Source: Epilithonimonas caeni DSM 17710
GTDB taxonomy: Bacteria > Bacteroidota > Bacteroidia > Flavobacteriales > Weeksellaceae
Assembly: GCF_000426465.1 (NCBI RefSeq)
Contig: NZ_AUFK01000013.1
Coordinates: 186,001 to 250,000 of the forward strand
Direction of reading: 5' to 3'
DNA length: 64,000 bases
Shown: piece by piece, positions 43,365 through 52,434 of the stretch
Numbering within the stretch: position 1 is the first letter of the stretch
How the letters are laid out: each line of letters starts with the position of its first letter
The notes under the pieces: model-generated
Seen by the model: the letters and a program-made list of their open reading frames with translations, nothing else
What the model was told of the DNA's origin: nothing
The model's database searches: none
Made by a program: the position numbers and the translations under genes

Positions 43365-44564
43365 TCATTTCCTAGAAATCCGATACAATTTCCCACTGTC
43401 CGTAATAGCATAGAGATTCCCGTCTTTTCCGTCAAAAACATCACGGAATCTCTCGTGCTGGTCTTCTAAAAGGCGTTCTTCCCCAACCACTTTATTATTT
43501 TCAAGGATGATTCTGTCAATTTTTTCTCCACTCAGACACGCGATGAAAAGGTTATTTTTCCATTCGACAATGTTTCCTGTGTAAAATGTAATTCCGCTTG
43601 GAGAAATGACCGGGTCCCAATAATAAACCGGCTGCTCAAGACCATCTTTTTTCGTCAATCCATTATTGATTTTTTGTCCGGAATATTCGATTCCATAAGT
43701 GATGGTTGGCCAGCCGTAGTTCTTTCCGGGTTGTATGAGATTGATTTCGTCGCCGCCTCTCGGTCCCATTTCGGTTTCCCAAAGCTCTCCGGTTTCAGGA
43801 TGAATGGCAATTCCCTGTGGATTTCTATGTCCGTAAGAATAGATTTCTGGTTGCGCTTTGTTACTTCCTATGAAAGGATTACCTGCGGCAGGTTTTCCGT
43901 TTTTATCGATTTTAATGATTTTTCCCAAATAAGCTTTTAAATCCTGTGCCAACGGACGTGTTTCCAAGTCAGACCTTTCACCTGTACTCAGAAATAGATT
44001 TCCGGATTTATCAAAAGCCAATCGGCTTCCATAATGCAGTCTTCCGTCATAAGAAGGTGTTGCTCGGAAGATAATTTTGACATTTTCAACTTTGTTTGTC
44101 GAAAGAACGCCTTTCCCAACAGAAGTGAGATTTCCTTTTTCGTAAGGTTCTGAAAACGACCAATAAATTGTTTGATTATTTTCAAAGTCAGGGTCAATTA
44201 CAATATCTAGAAGGCCGCCTTGTCCACGACTGTCAACTTTTGGAAGACCTGTTATTTTCGTTACATATTTTCCGTCTGGGGACACAAGATTGATAAATCC
44301 GGTTTTCTCTGTAATCAGAAAATTTTGATTTGGCAATTGTGCAATTCCCCAAGGTCTTCCGAGATTTTTATTAATGACATCTACCTTATATTCTGTCTGG
44401 GTTTTATAGCCTCGGATCCTGGTTTGTCCGGCAAATGCAGGTTTATAATCCGAATTTGGTTTTTCTTTTTCTACAGGAGCAAGATTTTTGATAGATTCTT
44501 TTTCCTGGCAGGAAATTAAAATCGTTGAAAAACAGAATATTGGAAGAATAATGGACTTCAGCAT
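43365..44564 (-). CDS. PQQ-dependent sugar dehydrogenase family lipoprotein
   Basis: A 399-residue beta-propeller protein of the soluble aldose dehydrogenase (YliI/GSDH) family. A lipobox-type signal (FSTILISC, about Cys19) is followed by GRPWGIAQLPNQNFLITEKTG, SRGQGGLLDIVIDPDFENN, LSTGERSDLETRPLAQDL, GHRNPQGIAIHPETGELWETEMGPRGGDE split across about 237-265, and GKNYGWPTITYG. Periplasmic oxidation of a sugar or alcohol with PQQ is the family role; PQQ biosynthesis genes are not in the window. It converges with the preceding gene with only 4 bp between stops. Confidence 0.92.
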   Translation of the reverse strand: MLKSIILPIFCFSTILISCQEKESIKNLAPVEKEKPNSDYKPAFAGQTRIRGYKTQTEYKVDVINKNLGRPWGIAQLPNQNFLITEKTGFINLVSPDGKYVTKITGLPKVDSRGQGGLLDIVIDPDFENNQTIYWSFSEPYEKGNLTSVGKGVLSTNKVENVKIIFRATPSYDGRLHYGSRLAFDKSGNLFLSTGERSDLETRPLAQDLKAYLGKIIKIDKNGKPAAGNPFIGSNKAQPEIYSYGHRNPQGIAIHPETGELWETEMGPRGGDEINLIQPGKNYGWPTITYGIEYSGQKINNGLTKKDGLEQPVYYWDPVISPSGITFYTGNIVEWKNNLFIACLSGEKIDRIILENNKVVGEERLLEDQHERFRDVFDGKDGNLYAITDSGKLYRISRK

Positions 44565-44630
44565 AACATATATTTTTTCTAACGAATGGAAAAATAGTGC
44601 CAGTAAAATTTGTTAGTTTAAATTTTAATT

Positions 44631-44661
44631 CTACATTTGTAGAACAAAATGTAATCTTGTA
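44631..44661 (+). promoter_or_regulatory. BlaI-type operator overlapping the -7 element
   Basis: CTACATTTGTAG (44631-44642) is a palindrome that contains the -7 box TACATTTG (44632-44639). TGTAATCTTGTA (44650-44661) is a second, weaker TACA/TGTA site. This is the classic layout for autorepression by BlaI/MecI dimers. Confidence 0.75.
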
Positions 44662-44664
44662 GAA

Positions 44665-45036
44665 ATGAACGAGCCAAAATTAACCGAAACCGAAATCATC
44701 TTGATGGAAATCCTTTGGAAAAAAGAAAAAGTTTTTATGAAAGATATTTTGGAAGAATATGCTGAACCGAAACCTGCATCAACAACCATTGCAACATTGT
44801 TAAAAAGAATGCAGAACAAGGATCTGGTAGGATATAAACTTTATGGAAACTCGAGAGAATATTTCCCAAAAGTTAAGAAAGAAGATTATTTTCAAGGCGA
44901 AATGTCTTCTATGATTGACCGTTTTTTTAATAATTCTGTAAGTCAGTTTGCTTCATTTTTCACTTCGAATGCAAAATTGTCTCAGAAACAATTGAAAGAA
45001 CTTCGAGACATTATCGACAAAGAAATAAAAGATTAA
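44665..45036 (+). CDS. BlaI/MecI family transcriptional repressor
   Basis: A 123-residue winged-helix repressor. The DNA-binding part (about 5-75) has LTETEIILMEILWKKEKVFM and TTIATLLKRMQNKDLVGYKL, and the C-terminal helices (about 80-123) serve dimerization and proteolytic control. It directly precedes an M56 metalloprotease gene (1 bp gap), the standard sensor/repressor pair. A palindromic operator overlaps its own -7 box, so it should repress itself. Confidence 0.94.
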   Translation: MNEPKLTETEIILMEILWKKEKVFMKDILEEYAEPKPASTTIATLLKRMQNKDLVGYKLYGNSREYFPKVKKEDYFQGEMSSMIDRFFNNSVSQFASFFTSNAKLSQKQLKELRDIIDKEIKD

Positions 45037-45037
45037 A

Positions 45038-46387
45038 ATGTTAGTTCCTATTTTTAAAATAATCCTTTGTTCATCATTGCTGATAGGTATTTATTACTTG
45101 CTCTTGCAACGGGAAAAGATGTTCCGTTTCAACAGGTTTTATCTTTTGTTTGCTTTGGCTTTTTCTTATGTGATTCCGTTTGTTAAAATCAATCTTCCGG
45201 CAGTTTCGCAGCAAAAGAAACAATTGATTTTTGATGAGATCCCAACACAGCAATTGATTCAAAACACTACTCAAGCTTCTCAATTTGATTGGATGAATTT
45301 AATTTTTGCGGTTTCTGTTATAGTTTCTGTTTCGCTGATTATCAAATCAATAATTTCAATTAGAAAAATCATTAGTATGAAAGGAACTGATATTAATTAT
45401 CAAAATCAGAAAGTGAAGTTAGTAGAGAAAAATCTACCACCATTCAGTTTTTGGAATAAGATCTATCTGAATAAGAGTTACTTCGAAAACGGACAAATCG
45501 ATAACCGAATTTTCCAGCACGAGAAAACGCATATCGTTCAGAAACACTCTTTGGATATTCTGTTTCTGGAGATTTTGAAAGTCATTTCTTGGTTCAATCC
45601 GGCATTATACTTTTATAAAAAAGCGATAACCGATAACCACGAGTTTTTGGCGGACGAAAGTATTATTCAGCAACAAAATAATGTAAAAGATTATCAACAA
45701 TTGATTCTTTCCGAGATTCTCCAAACCCGGAATCTAAACCTGACACACCAATTCAATTACAATAACACCAAAAAACGATTTATTATGATGACCACAAAAA
45801 AGTCAAAATTCGAAAAAACAAAAAAACTGTTTGTTGTTTCAGCTTTTGCAGGATTGAGTATCCTTTTTGTTCAAAAAGTTTATGCTACGGAAGCTAAGCC
45901 TGAAGTCAAATCTGACATTCATGAAATCACTACAAATGATTCCGTAAAGCTTGATACAATTCCAAGTAAAAAAGCAACTCAAGCCAATGTAAAAATCAAA
46001 GGAAAGAAAAATATTCCGCCTCCACCACCTCCAACAGAGATGAAGGATAATGAATTACCAATTCCACCGCCCCCACCTCCAGCGAGTAATATAACCGCAG
46101 CACAATTTCCAGAGGGATTGGGAGAACTTAGAAAAGCCGTTGCAAATCAATTTGATACTTCAGCAATTAATGGAAAAGGAATGCTTAAGACCAATCTTTA
46201 TATTTCTATTGATGAAAACGGAAAAACTACAGATATAAAAGCCGAAGGAGATAATCAAAATTTCAATAATGAAGCAATTAGAGTTGTAAAAGTTGTAACA
46301 GCAGATAAATTATGGAAACCGGCAACAGAAGATGGAAAATCTGCAGCCACAGTTTTCAAGCTTCCAATTATGATGAATTTTCAATAG
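45038..46387 (+). CDS. BlaR1-like M56 metallopeptidase with Pro-rich linker and TonB-like C-terminal domain
   Basis: A 449-residue membrane sensor-protease. N-terminal helices (about 5-22, 33-50 and 88-105) are followed by the M56 zinc motif in FQHEKTHIVQKHS and NHEFLADES. A further hydrophobic segment lies near 262-280. Then comes a Pro-rich linker with two PPPPPP runs, and a TonB_C-like domain (about 355-449) ending KLWKPATEDGKSAATVFKLP. In Bacteroidota such BlaR1-TonB fusions are recurrent; the signal sensed and the target gene are not known, and no beta-lactamase is near. Confidence 0.92.
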   Translation: MLVPIFKIILCSSLLIGIYYLLLQREKMFRFNRFYLLFALAFSYVIPFVKINLPAVSQQKKQLIFDEIPTQQLIQNTTQASQFDWMNLIFAVSVIVSVSLIIKSIISIRKIISMKGTDINYQNQKVKLVEKNLPPFSFWNKIYLNKSYFENGQIDNRIFQHEKTHIVQKHSLDILFLEILKVISWFNPALYFYKKAITDNHEFLADESIIQQQNNVKDYQQLILSEILQTRNLNLTHQFNYNNTKKRFIMMTTKKSKFEKTKKLFVVSAFAGLSILFVQKVYATEAKPEVKSDIHEITTNDSVKLDTIPSKKATQANVKIKGKKNIPPPPPPTEMKDNELPIPPPPPPASNITAAQFPEGLGELRKAVANQFDTSAINGKGMLKTNLYISIDENGKTTDIKAEGDNQNFNNEAIRVVKVVTADKLWKPATEDGKSAATVFKLPIMMNFQ

Positions 46388-46408
46388 AAAATTTGTATTA
46401 TAAACATC

Positions 46409-46437
46409 AAACGTTTCGCATTCCGGAACGTTTTTTT
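46409..46437 (+). terminator. Terminator of the BlaI/M56 operon
   Basis: AACGTTTCG (46410-46418) pairs with CGGAACGTT (46424-46432), with a mismatch, followed by a T run. It lies directly before the uvrB -7 box. Confidence 0.8.
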
Positions 46438-46443
46438 ATTTCG

Positions 46444-46451
46444 TATTTTTG
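46444..46451 (+). promoter_or_regulatory. -7 element immediately before uvrB
   Basis: TATTTTTG ends 4 nt before the ATG at 46456, predicting a leaderless or near-leaderless mRNA. Confidence 0.55.
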
Positions 46452-46455
46452 TTAG

Positions 46456-48447
46456 ATGCAATTCAAACTTCAATCAGAATATCAACCTACCGGAGACCAG
46501 CCTCAAGCTATTGAGAAATTGGTAGAAGGAATCAATATTGGCGAAAAATATCAAACGCTTCTTGGAGTTACCGGTTCCGGAAAAACGTTTACGATTGCCA
46601 ATGTTGTGGAAAGTGTTCAGCGGCCAACGATTGTGATGGCACATAACAAGACTTTGGCGGCTCAGCTTTTTATGGAATTCAAAGAGTTTTTCCCGGATAA
46701 TGCCGTTGAATATTTTGTAAGTTACTACGATTATTATCAGCCGGAAGCCTTTATTGCTTCGACTAATACTTATATTGAGAAAGATTTGAGTATCAATGAG
46801 GAAGTTGAAAAACTCAGACTTTCAGCCATTGCAAGTTTGCTTTCCGGACGCCGGGATGTTTTGATCGTTGCTTCGGTTTCGTGTATCTATGGTGTTGGGA
46901 ATCCTTCGGAGTTTCATAAATCCTTGATCACAATTGAGAAAAACGAAAAATTATCCAGAACCAGATTGCTTCATCAATTAGTCAGTGCACTATATTCGAG
47001 AGCGTTGAATGAGTTTCAAAGAGGTACGTTTCGTGTAAAAGGCGATGTGATTGATATTTATCCTGCTTATGCGGATACTGCGATCCGGATTCAGTTTTTT
47101 GGAGATGATGTGGAGAAAATCCAAAGTTTTGACCCTGTTTCCGGGAATGTAACTTCTAATTTTGATTTGATCAATATTTATCCGGCCAACCTTTTCGTAA
47201 CAACACCTGAAACGATGCAAAGTGCCATCAAACAGATTCAGGATGATATGGTAAAGCAGGTTGAGTTCTTCCGCGAGATCGAAAAACCTTTGGAAGCGAA
47301 ACGGTTGGAAGAAAGAACTGAACTGGATCTGGAAATGATTCGGGAGCTTGGTTACTGTTCAGGGATTGAGAATTATTCTCGTTATATGGATGGTCGGTTA
47401 CCAGGGACAAGACCATTTTGCCTTTTAGATTATTTTCCGAAAGATTTCCTGATGGTCATCGATGAAAGCCACGTAACAGTTCCCCAGGTCCACGCCATGT
47501 ACGGTGGAGACAGAAGCAGAAAAGAAGTTCTGGTGGAACACGGTTTCCGTTTGCCTGCAGCGATGGACAATCGACCTTTGAAATTCAATGAGTTCGAGGA
47601 TATGCAGAATCAGGTGATCTATGTTTCGGCAACACCTGCGGATTACGAATTGGAAAAATCCGGAGGTACTTATATCGAGCAGATTATCCGTCCGACAGGA
47701 CTTCTAGACCCGATTATCGAAGTTCGCCCGACAATGAATCAGATTGATGATCTGATTGAAGAGATCCATAAAAGAGTAGAGCTTGACGAAAGAGTTTTAG
47801 TTACAACCTTGACAAAGAAAATGGCTGAAGAGCTGACGAAGTATTTCACAAAGGTTGGAATCAGGACTCGATATATCCATTCCGATGTAGAAACTTTGGA
47901 AAGGATCCAGATCATGCAGGATTTGCGTTTGGGATTGTTTGATGTTTTGGTTGGTGTAAACCTTTTAAGAGAAGGATTGGATTTGCCAGAAGTTTCGTTA
48001 GTTGCGATTCTGGATGCAGATAAAGAGGGAATGCTGCGTTCTCGCCGTTCGATGATTCAAACAGTCGGAAGAGCCGCAAGAAACCTGAATGGGCGTGCGA
48101 TAATGTACGCTGATAAAATGACAAAATCGATGCAGGCGACAATCGATGAGACCAATTATCGTCGTGAAAAGCAGATGAAATATAATGCTGATAATGGTAA
48201 AGTTCCTCAGGCATTGAATAAAAAGATCAGTGAAAATCTGGTTGGAAGAAGCAAAGATTTCCCAGACGAAAAATATACTCATAAAGAAATTCTTCAGGAA
48301 GTTGCTGAAACAAAGGCTAGTTACGGAAGTGATGACATCGATAAAATTGTAGCCCAAAAACAAAAAGAAATGGAAGCTGCAGCGAAAAATCTTGATTTCA
48401 TAAAGGCAGCAAAACTACGAGATGAGATTGCTGCTCTGAAAGCTTAA
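46456..48447 (+). CDS. uvrB: UvrABC excinuclease subunit B
   Basis: A 663-residue DNA-repair helicase that verifies damage and recruits UvrC. Walker A is LLGVTGSGKTFTIANV (about 34-49), followed by the beta-hairpin region YYDYYQPEAFIASTNTYIEKD (about 95-115), the DEAD-type VIDESHVT, helicase C motifs (TTLTKKMAEELTKYF, LVGVNLLREGLDLPEV, QTVGRAARN) and the C-terminal UVR motif (IVAQKQKEMEAAAKNLDFIK then AAKLRDEI). Complete. Its stop is 1 bp from the convergent stop of the next gene. Confidence 0.98.
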   Translation: MQFKLQSEYQPTGDQPQAIEKLVEGINIGEKYQTLLGVTGSGKTFTIANVVESVQRPTIVMAHNKTLAAQLFMEFKEFFPDNAVEYFVSYYDYYQPEAFIASTNTYIEKDLSINEEVEKLRLSAIASLLSGRRDVLIVASVSCIYGVGNPSEFHKSLITIEKNEKLSRTRLLHQLVSALYSRALNEFQRGTFRVKGDVIDIYPAYADTAIRIQFFGDDVEKIQSFDPVSGNVTSNFDLINIYPANLFVTTPETMQSAIKQIQDDMVKQVEFFREIEKPLEAKRLEERTELDLEMIRELGYCSGIENYSRYMDGRLPGTRPFCLLDYFPKDFLMVIDESHVTVPQVHAMYGGDRSRKEVLVEHGFRLPAAMDNRPLKFNEFEDMQNQVIYVSATPADYELEKSGGTYIEQIIRPTGLLDPIIEVRPTMNQIDDLIEEIHKRVELDERVLVTTLTKKMAEELTKYFTKVGIRTRYIHSDVETLERIQIMQDLRLGLFDVLVGVNLLREGLDLPEVSLVAILDADKEGMLRSRRSMIQTVGRAARNLNGRAIMYADKMTKSMQATIDETNYRREKQMKYNADNGKVPQALNKKISENLVGRSKDFPDEKYTHKEILQEVAETKASYGSDDIDKIVAQKQKEMEAAAKNLDFIKAAKLRDEIAALKA

Positions 48448-48448
48448 A

Positions 48449-49210
48449 TTACTTTTTCAAAAAATATTTGTAAAACTTCAGGATCTTTTTGATCTTACGT
48501 TTTCTCACCATCTTCTCAGAAGCTTCATTGATTTTTTTCAGACAATATTCAACAGGAACTCCTGATAGTTTGGAGTATTCGTCACTAATGATTTTCATTG
48601 TATCCACATCAGTTGTTAATCTTGCAAAATTCAAAAGTCTTTTGTCGGTCGGAAAATCAGTATGAAAATTCATTCTGTTGAGATCAACGAGATAGAAATT
48701 GTAGGTTTCGTTTTCTTTCTTCAACAGGAAATTTCCGGAAGCATTATCGATGAATTCGATTCCGCTTTCGTGCAAGTTGAACATCAAATTGGCGTAGCCT
48801 CTGAAAATTTTTTCTCTTTCAGGATAATCAATATTATGTAGGGCATCTGTCAACGGGAAACAATTATCCAGCTGTTCGCTCATATAATAACTTGATGTCA
48901 ACCCCCAAAAATCAAAAAACTCGATATAAGCAACAGGATTCGGTGTATAAAAATTTTTACTGAGTAGAACGTTGGCATATTCAAAAGAACGTCTGGCTTT
49001 TGATTTTCTGTAAAATTTATAGACGTGTCTGTTGATGAAATTGTGTTGTTTAAAAGATTTAAAATTATATCTCTTACCTTCTATTTCAAAAACTTTTACC
49101 ACGTTTCTGGCCCCAGGACCAATTAGCGTACCACCGTTTTTGAAGTTCTTGATGATATTGGAAACATCATTTTTATATTGAGAAAAACCTTCAGAAAATA
49201 CCCAGTTCAT
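48449..49210 (-). CDS. Lipopolysaccharide kinase (Kdo/InaA)-like protein
   Basis: A 253-residue protein of the protein-kinase-like InaA/WaaP superfamily. KFFKQHNF-type beta strands appear as RYNFKSFKQHNFINRHVYKF, the catalytic-loop equivalent is LHESGIEFIDNASGNFLL (His-x-x-Gly plus Asp/Asn), and the metal-binding DFG equivalent is LVDLNRMNF. This fits phosphorylation of lipid A core sugars or a related glycan at the inner face of the inner membrane. It follows a GT9 glycosyltransferase after 20 bp, so LPS assembly is plausible. Confidence 0.82.
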   Translation of the reverse strand: MNWVFSEGFSQYKNDVSNIIKNFKNGGTLIGPGARNVVKVFEIEGKRYNFKSFKQHNFINRHVYKFYRKSKARRSFEYANVLLSKNFYTPNPVAYIEFFDFWGLTSSYYMSEQLDNCFPLTDALHNIDYPEREKIFRGYANLMFNLHESGIEFIDNASGNFLLKKENETYNFYLVDLNRMNFHTDFPTDKRLLNFARLTTDVDTMKIISDEYSKLSGVPVEYCLKKINEASEKMVRKRKIKKILKFYKYFLKK

Positions 49211-49230
49211 AGTCTTTTAGTTTTAGGTTA

Positions 49231-50265
49231 TTAGTTTAAAGACGTTTTGATCAGCTCCATTACTTTATCATTATCAACATTATTTGTATTTACGGATAAA
49301 CTTTTGTGATTGTAAGGTTTGTACATGTTTTCATCTGTTACGGAAAACAAACCTATAGTTGGAACTCCGGAAGCACTTGCCAAATGCATTACACCGTTAT
49401 CAGCAGCAATGAAAACAGCACAATTGGCGATAAAACCACCCATTTCACGCACATCTTTGCTGTAAAAATTCGGAATCTTGAAGTTCAGTTTTGAGATATT
49501 TTCTACAGGCAGAAGTTCGATGATATTGTAATCTGGAAAAGTTGCTTGCAATTTATCATAAAAAGCATTCCACCAAGCTTCGGAATAGCATTTGTCTCCC
49601 GTTGCATTGGTAAAAAGACAGATGGTCTTTTTGTTATTTTTTACAATTTCATTGAGCTTTTTCTTTCCATCTTCAATTTCTGATTGATCTAATTTAAGAT
49701 CTAGAAAAGGAATCCCAGATTTATTTTCATCAAATCCGGTCTGAGTTAAATAATGTCTTAAATTGTAAATCGTATTTTTTGCAATGTGATTGTAATCAGC
49801 ATGTTGGGTTTTAAGCACTTCAACCTCTTCTCCAAAAAATTTGTAATCGGCTTTGGCAAACGATATTGATAATCTTCCGGAAGAAGAACCTTGAGTAGCG
49901 TTGATGGCCAGATCATATTTGTTCCATTTCAGAGCGAGCCAGCCTTTTAGATATTTCAATAAATTGCTGAAAGGTTTTTTCGGAAGCTGGTAAATATTGT
50001 CAACACTTTTGTAATTTTTAAAAATAATTGGAGTTACACCTCCTTTTACGAACAGGTCAATTTTGGCATCCGGAAACGTATTTTCAATTTCCTGAACCAA
50101 CGGCGTTAACAAAAGAAGGTTTCCAAGCCTGTGATTCGGCCTGGAAATAAGAACTCTTTTTACTTTAAGATCTTTACTAAGTTTTCCCCCAGCGTGTGAC
50201 TTACCAATGTTTTTGGTAAGGCTTTTCATGATAGACCTTCTGACAGCGTTTATTTTTTTCTTCAT
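49231..50265 (-). CDS. Glycosyltransferase family 9 (heptosyltransferase-like)
   Basis: A 344-residue GT-B enzyme. It has the N-terminal RVLISRPNHRLGNLLLLTPLVQEI motif (about 37-60), LFVKGG, FAKADYKFFG, the central KKTICLFTNATGDKCYSEAWW and the C-terminal FIAADNGVMHLASASGVPTIGLF, which carries the D-x-G nucleotide-sugar binding motif of ADP-heptose transferases. It probably adds a sugar to LPS core. A TAAATTTG -7 box (50282-50289, complement) is 16 bp upstream of the ATG. Confidence 0.9.
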   Translation of the reverse strand: MKKKINAVRRSIMKSLTKNIGKSHAGGKLSKDLKVKRVLISRPNHRLGNLLLLTPLVQEIENTFPDAKIDLFVKGGVTPIIFKNYKSVDNIYQLPKKPFSNLLKYLKGWLALKWNKYDLAINATQGSSSGRLSISFAKADYKFFGEEVEVLKTQHADYNHIAKNTIYNLRHYLTQTGFDENKSGIPFLDLKLDQSEIEDGKKKLNEIVKNNKKTICLFTNATGDKCYSEAWWNAFYDKLQATFPDYNIIELLPVENISKLNFKIPNFYSKDVREMGGFIANCAVFIAADNGVMHLASASGVPTIGLFSVTDENMYKPYNHKSLSVNTNNVDNDKVMELIKTSLN

Positions 50266-50281
50266 ATAACTTTTATCCTTG

Positions 50282-50289
50282 CAAATTTA
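50282..50289 (-). promoter_or_regulatory. -7 element of the GT9/kinase operon
   Basis: The complement reads TAAATTTG, with a leader of about 10 nt before the GT9 start. Confidence 0.5.
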
Positions 50290-50298
50290 CCGAAAAAA

Positions 50299-50520
50299 TT
50301 AACGTCTGAGAGGTTTTAGCAAATCCATCAATCCATTTAGTTTGATCTCATAGATAGTTGCCAGCTGCATTCCGAGTTTTCCTTGTGGGAACCCCCCATT
50401 TCTTACAAACCATTCGAGGTAAGAAATTGGCAGGTCTGCGAGAATGGTTTCTTTATATTTTCCGAAAGGCATTTTGACTTGGCAGATGTCTTTCAGGATT
50501 TGAGGATTGATGTCTTCCAT
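50299..50520 (-). CDS. DUF3820 family protein
   Basis: A 73-residue protein with the DUF3820 pattern: KMPFGKYKETILADLPISYLEWF and GFPQGKLGMQLATIYEIKLNGL. It starts 1 bp after the end of the AI-2E transporter gene, so it is in the same operon. The family is small and its function is not established; exonuclease-associated contexts are known in other bacteria. Confidence 0.88.
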   Translation of the reverse strand: MEDINPQILKDICQVKMPFGKYKETILADLPISYLEWFVRNGGFPQGKLGMQLATIYEIKLNGLMDLLKPLRR

Positions 50521-50521
50521 T

Positions 50522-51613
50522 TTAAATTATAAGGTCAATTTTAGTTTCCACATCATCATCCTGATCAGGGAGTTCCAAAGGAGGCGGAGTATCTTCTTCA
50601 GAAAATTCGTCTCTGTAAACCTGTATTAATAAGACAGTTATTGACATCAGGATAGGACCAAATATAAGTCCCATAAATCCGAAAATATTCATACCCATAA
50701 TAATCCCGAAAACAGTGATCAATGGATGGATATCTTCTAACTTTTTCAATAACGTAAAGCGCAGGAGATTATCGGTCAAACCAACTATCACCAATCCGTA
50801 AATCAAAATTCCAACGCCCAGACCAGTTTGTCCTTCGGCAATCATAAAAATACCTACAGGAATATAAACAATGGCTGCGCCAACAACAGGCAGCATAGAT
50901 GCAAGGGCCGTCAAAGCAAATAAAAGCATCGGACTCGGAGCTCCGAAAATGTAATAACCGATCAGGGCAACAACTCCTTGTCCAAGCGCAACTACAGGAA
51001 TTCCGATAGCATTTGCCATCACTAGTTTCACGAATTTATCTCCCAACATCTGTGTATTGGTTCTTTTGAAAGGCATCGCTCTTGCAACGATTCTTTCAAA
51101 AAGTCTGGCTTTCGCAAACATAAAATACAAAATGAAATACATTGAAACCACGACTGTAAAAGTATTGAAGGTCGTGCTCAAAGCTTTTGTAGAAAAGTTT
51201 CCGGCAAAATTAGTAACCTTAGTAATATTCTCTTTGCTAAGGATATCGAATCCGACTTTCTGATAAACAAATTGATGGATCTTCTCCAGAAAGACATTGA
51301 ATTTCTGCATATAGACCTGTGCATTTCCTAATTTGGAAACCAATTGGTCTATAGTGAAATAAACAGGCAAAATCAGGATTACAAGAGAAGCCAGCATCAG
51401 AACAGTTGCCGATAACCAGGGCTTCCAGTTTTTTTCTTCGATCAGATAGAAATTATATTTCCTGCAGATGATGTATAGTGTGACCGCTCCTAAAACCGAT
51501 GGGATGAACAATGCCAGATTCCAGCAAATTAATCCAACCAATACGCATATAAGAAGAATTAAGGCTATCTGTTTGATGACAACAGAATCTATTTGTTTAC
51601 CGGAATCTGACAT
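50522..51613 (-). CDS. AI-2E family transporter (PF01594)
   Basis: A 363-residue inner-membrane protein with about eight hydrophobic segments, the first two close to the N-terminus (about 11-40 and 60-90). It has a long helical loop (about 95-145) and the family's C-terminal IYGLVIVGLTDNLLRFTLLKKLEDIHPLI region (split around 279-310) plus GIIMGMNIFGFMGLIFGP. Members export varied hydrophobic or ionic solutes; calling the substrate autoinducer-2 would not be justified. The C-terminal tail is acidic. Confidence 0.92.
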   Translation of the reverse strand: MSDSGKQIDSVVIKQIALILLICVLVGLICWNLALFIPSVLGAVTLYIICRKYNFYLIEEKNWKPWLSATVLMLASLVILILPVYFTIDQLVSKLGNAQVYMQKFNVFLEKIHQFVYQKVGFDILSKENITKVTNFAGNFSTKALSTTFNTFTVVVSMYFILYFMFAKARLFERIVARAMPFKRTNTQMLGDKFVKLVMANAIGIPVVALGQGVVALIGYYIFGAPSPMLLFALTALASMLPVVGAAIVYIPVGIFMIAEGQTGLGVGILIYGLVIVGLTDNLLRFTLLKKLEDIHPLITVFGIIMGMNIFGFMGLIFGPILMSITVLLIQVYRDEFSEEDTPPPLELPDQDDDVETKIDLII

Positions 51614-51625
51614 AGTTTATTCGAT

Positions 51626-52363
51626 TTATTTATATTGTTCTATTTGTCTTGGCGTCCCACAGTATGCGCAGTAAGTAGAATACATTGCAATGTATGCAAA
51701 AGGAAGTGTAAGATAAACACCAACACAACAAAGTACAATACCGGCAATACTTATAAGCCCAGCTAAAATTGCAGTAAGTAAAATCGTGCCATAGTTTTCC
51801 TGAACAATATTGAAGGACTTCTTTAATGCATCAAATGCGCTTGCTTTTTCAAAAAGCAAAATAGGATAACCAAGAAAGAATAACGGCATAGCGAATAATG
51901 CAGGCAAAATACACATAAAAAACAAAATCGTCAAAGCAATTTGACTTAGTAATGCGTAGATAAATATATTGATGAAATTCTGTCTGTAAGCAAAGAAAAT
52001 ATCGGAAACTGTAATTTGTTGTTTAAAATTAGACTTGTTAGCAACATAAATCAGGCTGACAAAAATAGGTGTAAGAAGAAGAGTTACTAAAAAATTGGCA
52101 CCACTGTAAGCCGCAAATCCTGGTGCAGCAATAATGTCTTGATAATCAATATTTCCTCCAGAATCTTTTATTTGTTCAACTAGAAGCTGGGAATTAAAAC
52201 CAGTTACCATTTGTACTAGAAAACCTAGTAAAAAATAGATCACGACTGCTAAAAAGCAGTATAAAAACGTATTTTTAAAAATCTCCAGTGCGTGAGAGAT
52301 TATTGCTCCTGCTTCTCTGTTTGGTGACGTAGCTTGAGAATCGAATTCATTAAAATTTTCCAT
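51626..52363 (-). CDS. Polytopic membrane protein
   Basis: A 245-residue protein with about five hydrophobic segments (about 33-55, 93-118, 138-165, 168-182 and 200-230) and a short acidic N-terminus. The repeated FKNTFLYCF and FNIVQENYGTILLTAILAGLI segments resemble GlpM/YciC-like membrane proteins of unknown function. It lies 12 bp before the AI-2E gene and is preceded by its own -7 box. Confidence 0.75.
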   Translation of the reverse strand: MENFNEFDSQATSPNREAGAIISHALEIFKNTFLYCFLAVVIYFLLGFLVQMVTGFNSQLLVEQIKDSGGNIDYQDIIAAPGFAAYSGANFLVTLLLTPIFVSLIYVANKSNFKQQITVSDIFFAYRQNFINIFIYALLSQIALTILFFMCILPALFAMPLFFLGYPILLFEKASAFDALKKSFNIVQENYGTILLTAILAGLISIAGIVLCCVGVYLTLPFAYIAMYSTYCAYCGTPRQIEQYK

Positions 52364-52389
52364 TGAAGTTTATTTTTGTAGTTGATACT

Positions 52390-52397
52390 CAAATCTA
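52390..52397 (-). promoter_or_regulatory. -7 element before the polytopic membrane protein gene
   Basis: The complement reads TAGATTTG, 26 bp before the ATG at 52363. Confidence 0.5.
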
Positions 52398-52434
52398 CAC
52401 AAAAATTTTTTGAAATGGATGAACCCAGAGAAAA

